A stretch of 64,000 bases of DNA from the NCBI RefSeq assembly GCF_047511655.1, contig NC_133398.1, positions 109,632,332 to 109,696,331 of the forward strand. Reading direction: 5' to 3'. Positions 11,650 to 21,785 of this stretch are shown piece after piece. The stretch is from Castor canadensis (lineage: Eukaryota > Chordata > Mammalia > Rodentia > Castoridae). The first letter of the stretch is position 1. Each line of letters starts with the position of its first letter. A program made the position numbers and the translations under genes. The notes beneath the pieces were generated by a model, which was given only the letters and a program-made list of their open reading frames with translations, ran no database searches and was not told the origin of the DNA.

Positions 11650-12870
11650 CTATGAGCCATTAAAACAGGAGTAAGGTAGAATCTAATTGTGGCTTCAATT
11701 TTCTTTTCCTTGATGGGCAAGGATGTTGAGTATTTGCTCATGTAATTTTTCACCATTTGTACTTATTTGAAATTTTTTATTCATTTTGTTTTCCCATTTC
11801 TTCATTGGGTTATGAATTCCTTGGAAGTTTAGTTTTTTGAGATCCGTGTATTATTCCTTTGGCAAAAATTTCCATCCATTCTCTGTCATGCTGTATTTTC
11901 AGTCTAGTGACTGTTTCCTTTGCTGTGCAGAAGCTTTTGATTTAGTGCAGTCCCATTTGCCAACAGTTGGATTAATTTTTGAGCTATTGGAATTCTATTT
12001 AGAAAATTATTGCCTATTCCTATATGTTCCTTACATCAATATCTTTGATCACTTCAAATTGACTTTAGTGCAGGGTGAAAAACAGGGATCAAGTTTCAGT
12101 CTTCTACTTGCAGATATCCTCTTTTCTCAGCAGTATTTCTAGAAGATGTCTTTTCTCCATGAGATCTTTTTGGCCCCTTGGTCAAAACTCAGATTGCAGT
12201 AGGTGTGTGGATTTACGTTTGGGTCTTATTCTCCATTGATCTTTGTGTTTGTTGTTTGTGCCAGTACCATGCTGCTTATCTTGCTATGGATCTATAGTAT
12301 AGTTTAAAGTTAGGTATTGTGATACCTATAGCATTGTACTTAGCATTGCACTTTTTGCTCAGTATTACCTTGGCTATTTGCATATTTGGCTTTTGTGCTT
12401 TTTTAAAAACTTCAGGGTTGATTTTTCAATGTCTGTGATGAATGTTTTGGATATTTGATGGATATTGCATTGAACATATAGATTGCTTTTTTTAGTGTAG
12501 CCATTTTCATGATATTAGTTCTGTCAATTCATGAGCATCATGGGAGATTTTTCCAACTTCTAATGTCTTCTTCAATTTCTTTCCTCAAAGATTTATAGTT
12601 TTTACTTTAGTTGACTTTCACCTCTTTTGTTAAATTTATTCCTAGGTATTTTTTGAGATTATTGCAAATGGGATTGTTTTCCTGAATTCTTTTTCAATCT
12701 GTACATTGTTGATATATGAAAAAGCTACTCATTTTTATATATTGGTTCAATATCCTGTTGCTTTGCTGTGTTTTTGATGTCTGAGAATTTTTGGTAGTCT
12801 TTTTAGGATCTCTTACATATAAAATCATATCTGCAAACAGAGGACTACATGATTTCATATATATATGCAT

Positions 12871-12915
<45 letters not shown>

Positions 12916-13650
12916 AAATAAGCCTCTTTATATCCGTGTATATTCTCTTTTTCTCCATTATAGGTTATTAATATGGAGAATTACATTCATTGGTTTTGGA
13001 ATGTAAATTTAATATGCCAATTTTATTAAGAATGTTTGCATCAAAAATCATTAGGGATCTTAGTTTGTTGCATTCTTCTACTTTAAAGACTTTTTCTGAT
13101 CTTGTTATGAAAACTACAATGGAATCATTAAGTGAGTTTATAAGTAACCACTGTCGTCCAGTATTCTACAAGAGTCTATGTAAAATTAGATCATTTCTTC
13201 TTTACTGATGGGTTGAGTTCAATGTTATAGGCATGTGTGATTGGATTTTAATGAATTTTTAACTATAATTTCAATTTCATCTATAGATATTGGGGTATAT
13301 ACCCAATCTATTTCTTTTTGTGCAGGCTTTATTTGTATCTTTCTGTGAATTTGCTCTCATTTGTCAAATTTGTTGTCATAAAGTTATTCATAATATTTTC
13401 TGATTTTTCATTTAATATCTATAGAATATTGGGTGACAAAATTTTTCTCATTCCTGATAATGGTACTTTCTTTTAGCAAGCTTTCCTCATCATTCACATT
13501 AGAGACTTTCAAGGTTATTTTATTTCAAAGCCGGCTATCGTAGATTTCCCTCAATTTCTTTGCCTTTTTTATTTGCTGTCTATTATTATGTTTATAATTT
13601 TTCTCTAGGTTAATCTGTGTTATGTTTTCATCTTTCTAATGTCTTAAAGG
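11650..13650 (-). mobile_element. LINE-1, 3' half of ORF2, decayed
   Basis: On the minus strand this reads as the RT and C-terminal parts of L1 ORF2. The peptide at 12694-12915 contains SPLFADMILYVRDP, in which the second Asp codon of the usual FADD box has been lost. A TA microsatellite has expanded next to that box. Left and right ends are unclear; it has no visible 3' UTR. Confidence 0.75.
12856..12910. repeat. (TA)n microsatellite inside L1
   Basis: Alternating AT with a few CAT interruptions at the left, then an uninterrupted AT run to 12910. It lies within the minus-strand L1 ORF2 and produces the tyrosine-isoleucine run seen in open frames there. Confidence 0.95.
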
Positions 13651-14235
13651 GGAAAACTAGAACACTGATTACAGTGCTTCTTTTCTAATGTGCACACAGT
13701 GCCATAGTTTCACACTATGCACTGAATTAATGGCATTTCACAATGTTTGATATAATGTGTTTTGTTTTCATGCACTTTAAAATGCTGATACACTCCTTAT
13801 TAATTTTTATTTTGACTTATGTACTGTTAGATTTATATTGCTTACTTCCAAATATTTGTACATTTTGTACAGATATCTCCGTCACCAATTTTAAAATAAT
13901 AGGAAAATTTCATTACTGCCACAGATATAAAAATAATTAGACAGATAAAACACAGCATTATCTATGAGTATGGAATTATGTTCTCTACTCTTGCACATGA
14001 TTTCTCATATTATTTACGTTACTGTAGTGTGCCACATTTTCTACAACTACTGACCAAACATTGCAGTACATTAACTGTAATCAGTAGATTTTATTAAAGT
14101 TTAATCTTAGCGTTGTACAGATCTGTGATATTGGACAAATACACAATGACCAGTCTACACCATGACTGTTTCATTTAGAATTGTCTCAGCATGCTAAAAT
14201 TCTCCTGTTAATCTTTGACTCCATTTTTATTGGAA
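13651..14235. other. AT-rich DNA, no gene seen
   Basis: No recognisable coding or repeat signal. The 65-codon plus frame at 13743-13940 is hydrophobic and T-rich, as expected by chance in such DNA. Confidence 0.5.
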
Positions 14236-14365
14236 ATCTGGGGGTGAGGAGGTAAAGGAGAATAATGGAGGGGGTGAATTGAACTGTGATATGTTGTAAA
14301 ATCTTTAACAAGTGTTACAATGTATCCCAGTATGACAATAATAAAAAAGGGGGAAAAAAAAGAAA
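14236..14365 (+). mobile_element. L1 3' end (long-tail type), plus strand
   Basis: A G-rich stretch, then gttacaatgtatcccagtat and gacaataataaaaaagg. The same closing module occurs at 37860-37993 and 47735-47880. It is a 5'-truncated L1 insertion. Confidence 0.65.
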
Positions 14366-14385
14366 GAGAAGATTGAGAAGTGCTT

Positions 14386-14481
14386 CACTGTCCTTTCTTT
14401 CTTTCATTCCTTCCTGCCTTCTTTTGGTATTTCCTTCCTCCCTCCCTCCTGTCCTTCCTCTTTTCTTTCTTCTTTTTTTTG
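14386..14481. repeat. Pyrimidine-rich (CTTT/CTTCC)n tract
   Basis: Repeated ctttc, ccttcc and ccctcc words give about 95 bases that are almost purely pyrimidine, shortly after an L1 poly(A) end. Confidence 0.8.
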
Positions 14482-14559
14482 TTTATCTTTGCATAGAGAT
14501 AACAATATTTCCATCTGATTTTTATTGGCATATATTAAATTTTACATAGGTGTTTCATC

Positions 14560-16380
14560 ATGATACTGTATACACCTCTGGAGCTGTCATGATAAAATCC
14601 ATATAATTTTTGAAAAGGCTGTCCTTCCCATGAATGGCCTTTGATTTTGTTTAAAATGATCTTTATTTGGCTGTGGGCTTTTATGTTATGTGGCATTTCA
14701 GCTTGTATATCCTAAAATTTATTCTCCAATACGGTTGTCTCTTACAGGTCTTTTGCTTTCTATTTAAGCTTTAGAGTTATTTTGTCTTTGTCAATAAAAT
14801 AACCTGTGCTTTTATAGGAATTATATTGATTTATAGATTAAGTTGAATATAATTATCCCACTATTATCCTACATTAATAGTACAAGGATGTTTCATTATA
14901 ATAATTCCATAGATGTGTACAATGAACTTTGTACATTGTACAAAAAAACTGACTTCATAGAACTATGGTTTCTTATCAGTGATCATGGAACAGCTCTTCA
15001 TTTATTGAATCCTTTTTTGTTTCAACAAGTATTTTTAGTTTTCCCTTGAATCCTGAAATCCTGAATATGTTTTTCTAGAGTATGTCTAAGTATTTTGTTT
15101 TCTTTTTCACTTTCTCTTTTTTCTTCTTCTTCTTTTTTTTTTGGTAGTATAGGTTTTCAGATTCTGGGCCTCACACTGACTGGGCAAGTGCCTTACCACT
15201 TCAGCCACATGCCCAGTCCTTTTAAAAATTTATGTTATTTTGCAGATAGGGTCTTGATTCTAGTCTGGAGCCACCTTCAGGATTCAGTCCTCCTACATAT
15301 GGCTTCCCATTTAGCGGGATGATAGACAAGTACCACTTACCTAGCTTGTTTGTTGAGCTGTGATCTCATTAACTCTTTGCCCAGGTTGGTCTTGAACTAT
15401 GATGATCCTAATCTCTGCCTTCAGATATTGCAGACCTAAGACAGTGTGCCTGGAGAATAATTTCACTTTCTTGATGCTGATGAAAATTGTATTGTGTTTT
15501 TAAATATCAAATTCTAGTTGTTTATTGTAGGTATACATGAAAGTAATTGCTTTTGCATATTAACCTTATATCATGCAATCTTGCCATCATCATTTGTTCA
15601 TTCAATTTATTTGCTAAATCTTTGAGGTTTTTTACATAGGAAATCAAGTTATCTGTGAGCAAACACCATTATGTTTTTTTGCTTTCCCATTCTTTATGCT
15701 TTTTATTTCTTTTTCATTTAGTATTTCATTAGCTAGAACTCTAGTATGATGTTGAATAGGAGTACTGAGGAGGACGTCCTTACCTGTTTCCTTTCCTTAG
15801 GAGTGTCCAAATTTTCACATATTGTAAGGTATTTCCTTTAGGCTTGGGGATTTTTCATTTGCAGTACTTTTAATAAAGCTGGGGAGTTTCCCTTTTATTT
15901 CTGAGCATTTTATCATGAGTGTGCATTGGACCTGTCCAATGCTTATTCTGATTCTACAAATATAATCAAATTGTTTTCTTCATTAGCTTGTTCCTGGATT
16001 ACTTTAAATGTATTTTGAAATTGGGAGAAATGGAATTGGAATACCTGGAATAAATCTGTCTTCATCTTGGTATACAATTGATTTTCTGCACTCCTGGATT
16101 CCATTTCTGAAAATTTTGTTGAGGTTTTTTAAGTTTATGATCATAAAAGGGGTCTGTCTGTACATATTTTCATCTCTTTCTCTGGTCTTGCTATTAAGAT
16201 CCTGTCAAATAATTTGGAATATGTTCCTCATTCTTCTTTTTCATAAGACAAACTGTAAATTATTGGATCATTTCTCTTTTAGCAGAAGATACAGTTAAAA
16301 AATGAAGTAATCTGGGTCTCATGCCTTCTTTGTTGGAAGATTTTTGAGTTTTTAAACATTTCTATTCTTCACATAGAGCT
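14560..16380 (-). mobile_element. Ancient LINE-1 ORF2 fragment, split by a SINE
   Basis: The pieces 14560-15130 and 15476-16380 read on the minus strand as older L1 ORF2 sequence, with words such as gatgttgaataggagtactg and gtatttcattagctagaact. The reverse transcriptase part is beyond translation because of stops. A SINE at 15131-15475 separates them. Confidence 0.65.
15131..15475 (-). repeat. Dimeric ID/B1-like SINE, reverse
   Basis: From the T-run and ggtagtataggttttcagat to gcccaggttggtcttgaact, this is the reverse complement of a composite SINE. The tRNA-like half comes first (as seen on the plus strand), then two 7SL-like monomers. It is inserted into the ancient L1. Confidence 0.7.
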
Positions 16381-16394
16381 AATCAGATTGTCCC

Positions 16395-17095
16395 TTTCTT
16401 TTTATGAGCACTAAAGGCTGTTTGTGCCCACTCCAAATTTTTATGGTGAAATCTAACTCCACTGTGATTGTATTAACAGTGGGCCCTTTTGGGAAGTGAT
16501 TGATTAGGTGATAAGAATGGAGCTGAGGCCAATAGAAAAAGGGGACTAGGAACTAAAGAAAAGGTTAGATCAAAAAGAATTAACCTAGAAGGTAACACAC
16601 ACGCACAGGAAATTAATGTGAGTCAACTCCCTGTATAGCTATCCTTATCTCAACCAGCAAAACCCCTTGTTCCTTCCTATTATTGCTTATACTCTCTCTA
16701 CAACAAAATTAGAAATAAGGGCAAAATAGTTTCTGCTGGGTATTGAGGGGGTGAGGGGGAGAGGGAGGGAGCAGAGTTGGGGGAAGGGAGGGGGTGGGGG
16801 CAGGGGGGAGAAATGACCCAAGCCTTGTATGCACATATGAATAATAAAACAATAAAAAAAAGAGTGGAGCCTTAGTGTTTTTGTAACAGAGACTACAGAA
16901 ATCTCTTGCCCATCCTGCTGTGCAAGGACACAATTGGTAGATATCCTTTCAAAGTCAGGAAATGCATTCCACCAGACAAAATGGGGCATCTTGCATTGAT
17001 CTTGGACTTCCAGTCTCCACAAACACCAGGGAAAAAACATTACTGTGTTTATTACTGGTTCATGGTGCAACATACGGAATATCAAACTGAGAAAA
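16395..17095 (+). mobile_element. MaLR-like LTR split by a young L1 tail
   Basis: Left part 16420-16524 has actccactgtgattgtatta and gggcccttttgggaagtgat; right part 16861-17095 has ctgctgtgcaaggacaca, gatcttggacttccagtctc and gtttattactggttcatgg. These match, in order, a conserved block series I know from MaLR-class (MLT1/MST-type) mammalian LTRs. The L1 tail at about 16525-16860 interrupts it. The subfamily cannot be named by eye. Confidence 0.6.
16525..16860 (+). mobile_element. 5'-truncated young L1 3' end
   Basis: This is nearly identical over its length to 54238-54560: ctccctgtatagctatcctt, a G-rich tract, gagaaatgacccaagccttg and a terminal cacatatgaataataaaac with an A-run. The close match between two unlinked copies implies a recent shared source. 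A possible target-site duplication is aagaatggagc before and aagagtggagc after (10 of 11), which would put the insertion inside the MaLR-like LTR. Confidence 0.8.
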
Positions 17096-17109
17096 GAGGA
17101 AAATGGGAG

Positions 17110-18830
17110 GGGTAGCGAAGGGAAACCTCTCTAGGTCCAAAGTTGCAAACAAAAAATTGTACAAGCTCCCTTATGCAAGAGGCATTTTTGAAAGTTCATG
17201 CAAAACAGGCAACTGGTGTGCCTTAAGAGAATCCCTATAAATAACAGAAAAGACACTCCAACCATTCCTTTACATGGACTCAGAGCACAGAGGGAAAAAG
17301 AAAACAAAATGCCTTTTGACATTTCAAGATATTTGGCACTCTTGTGATCACTTTTTTTTTACAGTCCATTGAAGAGAATAAACTGACACAATATTAGAGA
17401 AAAAACAGGCAGCCCACACAACAGACTGCAGGGGCAAGGGTAGAAAAAGCTCAAGAGTTTTTTTGTTTTTTTTCCTTGACATATAAAATGTGTTCATTTG
17501 CATTAACTTGGGCAAATAACTTGCAACAACAAAGAAACACAAGCTTTACAAATCATCTTAAAATAAAACAAGGATCCTTTCTATGCATCGTTCTTTAGAA
17601 AAGTTATCTTCTTGTTTTAAACACATTCCTGATAACTTCAAAAGATGATCAAAATAAAACAGTATCTACAGACAGGATTTTCTGATTTTTTTGTACGTCC
17701 AAGGATAACATAAAAAAAATAAAACTGGACAGCATTTCACATCCAAGTGCACAGAATCATTTTTGCAAGATTAATATGAACATTGGGAACAGCCAAATCA
17801 GCAAAGAATGCAGACACCTCCAAACACTTGGTGCTGCCTTCATTTAAGTGGTTCAAAATCTGGATCTATATTTGCACAATATTCACCAGATATAAAAAGA
17901 AATAGATATTAATTTTGACAAAAAGCTGCAACTGAGAGTTATTTCTTTATATGTATGTATATAAGGATTTTTAAATTTTCTAATTTTATTTTTTTAATTT
18001 TTGCTGAGGAGCCCAGAACCTTCCCCTTCTCCTCCCCCAGCCTCACCTGTCTCTTGGCCTGACATGAGATACAGCTTGTTGATTTCATCCTGGGTAGGGA
18101 GCTAAGTTTCAAAGCGCTGTCTCTTTTTCATGTCTTTGTTTGTTTTGTTTTTGTGAACAGTTATCACCCGCCACTGTTCTCCTTCTTTCTCTTAATCCAT
18201 TGTCTTCGTGAGGTTTAGACCCCAGGAGATGCCTTGTCCTTCACATCCTTCAGGACGTCGTCAATCCCATCGTCTTAAATAACAACCGGTTGCTCTGGCC
18301 GATCGGGCCCAGCTTGGGCGGCTGCTTGTTCTTCCAGGCACTGAAGAAACTTCTTCAGTGTTGTTGGTGTCCTGCAGGTGGCATGAGAAGATGTGGCCCC
18401 ATCCCCGCCTTCGCCTTAGGGGCTCAGCTTCTCCTCGCCTTAGGGCAGCCGCTCTGACATGGGCACGTCCAGGGCTCCAAGGCGGCACCTCCTCCGCCCA
18501 CATCCCCGCCCTCAGCGGACAGGGTGAGCAGCGCTGGGGCCGGGGGCGCTGGCCTGGGAGGGGACACCGCTAGGGCAGGAGCGTGCAGCCCGCGCCAGCG
18601 ACCCAGTGAGCGTCCGCAGCTGTGCTGCTCGGGCTCCACGCAAAGCGGCCACTGCCCAGGCAGCAGCGAATGGGACTCACATCCTCCGCGCTGTAGGCGC
18701 TGGGCGGGGGCCTGGGTGGGGGGGTTGTCCCTGCGAGCCACAGGGTGCTGGACCCGGGGGAACAGGTGGCCTGGTCCAGCCGGCTCACTGCCAGCTGGGA
18801 GCCACCGGGCTGCGAGGGGCGGAGGGGAAG
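17110..18830 (-). pseudogene. CAMK2N1P: Decayed copy of CAMK2N1 (CaMKII inhibitor 1), whole transcript
   Basis: Read on the minus strand, a GC-rich 5' leader (about 18830-18461) precedes a broken 78-codon-type reading frame (18460-18215) and a long AT-rich stretch to about 17110 that I take to be the 3' UTR. The intact gene makes a small cytoplasmic protein that binds and inhibits active CaMKII. The coding match is clear; the 3' part is assigned only by position. No poly(T) is visible at the left end, so the mode of copying (retroposition or DNA duplication) is not proven. The symbol is only a label for a pseudogene of this gene. Confidence 0.8.
18215..18460 (-). pseudogene. CAMK2N1P: CAMK2N1 coding remnant with three stops and two indels
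   Basis: The start ATG is at 18460-18458. The frame then reads EEKLSP, and in a shifted frame HIFSCHLQDTNN, and ends DDGIDDVLKDVKDKASPGV before a TAA at 18217-18215. These are the hallmarks of CAMK2N1 rather than CAMK2N2 (YGDEKLSP, IFSCRLQDTNN and the C-terminal IDDVLKNM as I remember them). Lesions visible: stops at 18442-18440 and 18418-18416 (each TAA where Tyr is expected), a stop at 18277-18275, a one-base loss before the IFSC stretch and an extra 10 bases after DTNN. The length is 246 bases against 237 expected. It cannot make the inhibitor. Confidence 0.88.
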
Positions 18831-18840
18831 GGGAGCTAGA
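18255..18840. other. GC- and CpG-rich island (5' part of CAMK2N1 copy)
   Basis: This is the only GC-rich stretch in the window, with many CpG dinucleotides left (for example gacgtcgtcaatcccatcg and gccgatcgggcccag). Long open frames on both strands here (up to 190 codons) come from base composition and have low-complexity products. Confidence 0.8.
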
Positions 18841-19350
18841 GAAGAGGGAGAGCAGCGGGGAGGGAACCAGGGGGGAGAATGGGAGGAATCCAAGAGGGAG
18901 GGATGGAGGGAGGGAGACAGAAAGATGGGGAGCAGTAGAAGGAAGAGAGGGAGAGAGGAGGAGAGAGAAAGGAGCAAAGGGGGGAACCTAGATTGGCGAG
19001 GCGGAGGGAGGGAAAGGGACAGGAGGGGAGGACAAGAGAGTTGGAGAGGGAAGAAGGAGAAAGAGAGAGGTGGGAGAGGGAGAGCAGCAGCCAGCCAGCC
19101 AATAATAGAAGTTGCAGTTTCCTTGGTAAGGATGGTATGCATTTAAAAAAGCTAAAATTGTCAGAAGTTATATTTCCTTTCTGTTGTCTTTTGTCTTCCT
19201 TTGTCTCTCTTTCTTCTTTCCTGAGCTCTATTTCTTTTCCTTTTTCTTCCTTTCTTCCCCTCACCTGTATCCTTTATCTTTCTCTCCATTTCTTTCTTTC
19301 TTTTCCTTCTTTCCTCCCCTCCTTCCTGTTTCTTTTTTGCTTTATTTCTA
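18835..19350. repeat. Purine tract followed by pyrimidine tract
   Basis: About 250 bases of nearly pure GA on the plus strand (18835-19085) are followed, after about 80 mixed bases, by about 190 bases of nearly pure CT (19165-19350). The pair is roughly self-complementary in composition. Confidence 0.8.
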
Positions 19351-19384
19351 CTTCTCTCTTTCTATATATATATATAATTTTTAT

Positions 19385-19490
19385 AGCAAGCCCTCAATAT
19401 GTTGCATATATTATCCAGGTTGGCCTGGAACTGCTAATTCTTCTGCCTCAGTCTCACAGCAGTTGTGACTATAGGCTCAAAAACTTTTCT
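19385..19490 (-). repeat. B1-like SINE fragment, reverse
   Basis: The words caatatgttgcatatattat, ccaggttggcctggaactgc and tgcctcagtctcacagcag are the reverse complement of a 7SL-derived SINE. Confidence 0.7.
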
Positions 19491-19536
19491 CCGCCCCGAA
19501 TCAAAAACAAAAAGAAACACATGCTCGCGAGCGCGT

Positions 19537-19537
<1 letters not shown>

Positions 19538-19593
<56 letters not shown>
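19538..19593. repeat. (CA)n microsatellite with CG-alternating lead-in
   Basis: About 28 CA units, preceded by gctcgcgagcgcgtg, so that about 75 bases alternate mostly purine and pyrimidine. Confidence 0.97.
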
Positions 19594-19598
<5 letters not shown>

Positions 19599-20591
19599 CA
19601 GAGATCATGAGAGGGTGGCTATTTAACTGCAAAATCTTATTAAAACCACTAATGCCTGTCTGGATATCAAAAAATGCTAAGGAATAGCAAATGATTCTAC
19701 TGTCATTTGAATAATATCTAATAAAATCTAAAATTGATGAAACAATTAAATCCGTTTTAGCCTTGCAAAAAAAATCCACTGAATTTATGAGTAAAGAAGT
19801 AACACTATCCTACTATTTGATGAGGTAAAATTTTAAGAAAAACACACCACCACAATTATTTTAGAAAGCCATACTTAAAATTCTTGATACACATTTAATG
19901 AGATTTGCTTAATAACTACAAATACTTACTTCTTCAGAAAATACTAAGTATTTGTTGTGACACACTACTAGTGACTACTAGTGACTTAATAATTAACCAC
20001 TCAAGAATTATTAGGCAACCCTTCCAATTATTTTTATATAATCAAAGTAAAAAGGAAATTTGCATTTTGGCTACTTCATTTTATACATTATTCTTAGGTC
20101 TTTGTAAGGTATAAAACTTAGAAAATCATTCTCAATTAATATTCTCATTAGATTTAAATGACTCAAACTACAAATAATAGTAATTAATCACTGTCAGTAT
20201 TTTAAAAAGTTAAATCTCTGGAAATTTTATTTCTGTGTCAATAAGAAAATGACCTGGTCACACTAACTGTCCAAAAATATTTGGAAAAACTAAATATTCT
20301 TTGTTAAATAGCATGTTGTAAGAAATATGTTCAATACTCTTATTTTTAAGAAAAATAGCACAAGAATCTAGTATTCACAAGGAATCTAAATGAAAACTCA
20401 CAAATGGTGGGCAAAATCCTGTCATCTTTCATCACAGTACAGCATAGATCCACTGTTAGTACACATAACCAAATATGTTTACAACGGAAGTGTGAACAAG
20501 TCCTAACTACTGTGCATCACTGATGAGTTTCACTGTATTTGAGTAGATACAGCAGATGGACAGACATCCTGTTTCAAAGGGAAATGGCATC
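19594..20591. other. AT-rich DNA, no gene seen
   Basis: No coding potential or recognisable repeat. Confidence 0.5.
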
Positions 20592-20663
20592 AGATCTCCA
20601 AATAATGAATACACAAATACAAAGATAAGATCTCTAAATAATGAATACACAAATACAAAGATA
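20592..20663 (+). repeat. Tandem duplication of a 36-base unit
   Basis: The unit begins agatctccaaataatgaat and occurs twice head to tail (20592-20627 and 20628-20663) with a single difference (C to T at its eighth base). Confidence 0.95.
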
Positions 20664-21565
20664 AACCACTGGGGCCATTAAAAAACAAAGCTTAAGATGT
20701 GATGTAAACACATCTGATTAGTCCTCTCTGTAAGCCACTTTCCACTGCTGTATGAGAGTACCGTTTTATCATTCTTTAAAAATGACCCTTATTCTACCCT
20801 TCTGCACACTGTAATTTCACTGTACCTTCTTAACCATGATGTAATCTTCAACTTCCTTTGAAGAGCTTGATGAGTTGTGTGTGATCAGGATTTCTCCAGG
20901 AAATCGCCTTGTGGAGTTTCCAGCAGCCAATTGTCACCTTCCTCACCATGGATGCTCACAGGGTCTGAGTCCAGGCTGCAGGTGAAGGACCACTGCAGCT
21001 GAATCCCTTGCCTTCCTTGAGCCACTACCCAGCATTGCCTGTCATCAGGCTCTGCCCCTTGTACCCCAGCCACCCTGAGTTTACTTGCGTTTTTTTTTAT
21101 CTTCACTTTTTTCTGCTTTTTGTGGTTTTAGTTGAGCATTTAAACATTTTGCATTATTTCATTTTCTTCTCTTTCTTGGCATATTGATTATACTTTATGG
21201 AAACTTTAGTGTCCACTTCCACAGACACTCACAGATACCCACAAACATACACAAATATGTGTGTATTCAAAATCCAATTTAAAACAGTCCTGCACAGCTT
21301 TACAGTTTCTAGATTTGTAACCAAATATTCCAAGTTTCTTCCTCCCTTTTCTTACAACATTTTGGTAAAACATTTTGACTACCATATGCTAATATGCTGT
21401 ATTGTTGTTTTTGGACAGTTACATATTAGATGAGGACAAAAAAATAAGATTTTAGTTTTAACCTTCATTAAATTCTTTATCTAATGTTTTTTCTTCTTTA
21501 CATAGATGCAAGTTTCTTAATTAAAATTTTCCTTCTTTCTGAAAATCTCCTTTAAAATTTCTTGC
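20664..21565. other. Unique DNA with one unassigned open frame
   Basis: The minus-strand frame 21106-20885 (73 codons) has a balanced composition unlike its AT-rich surroundings (GIQLQWSFTCSLDSDPVSIH near its centre). I do not recognise a family. It may be a fragment of a retrocopy or chance. Confidence 0.3.
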
Positions 21566-21785
21566 ACTTCAGGTGCTAGTAGCTCATGCCTATAATCCCA
21601 GCTACTCAGAAGGCAGAGATCAGGAGGATTGCAGTTGGAAGCCAGCCTGGGAAAATAGTTCATGATACACTATGTAAAAAATACACAAGATAAAAAAGGT
21701 CTGCCAGAGTGGATCAAGTGGTAAAGTAACTGCCTACCAAGCATGAGATCCTGAGTTCAAGCCCCAGTACCACCAAAAAAAATTA
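21566..21785 (+). repeat. Dimeric B1-ID SINE, well preserved
   Basis: The left half (gctcatgcctataatcccag, then agatcaggaggattgcag) is 7SL/B1-like. The right half (tggatcaagtggtaaagtaa, then gagttcaagccccagtacc) is tRNA/ID-like with a B-box-like word. It ends in an A-run. This is the best copy of the family that recurs across the window. Confidence 0.85.

Noticed and set aside
16687..17085. Minus-strand frame of 132 codons
   Set aside because: It is the antisense of an L1 3' G-rich tract and of the MaLR-like LTR; the proline-rich middle is the reverse of the G-rich tract.
18570..19142. Minus-strand frame of 190 codons
   Set aside because: The product is leucine/proline/serine low complexity from the CT-rich tract and CpG-rich leader. 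It arises from base composition.
18993..19610. Plus-strand frame of 205 codons
   Set aside because: It runs through GA tract, CT tract, a reverse SINE and the CA repeat, ending in a His-Thr run. No domain; an artefact of low complexity.
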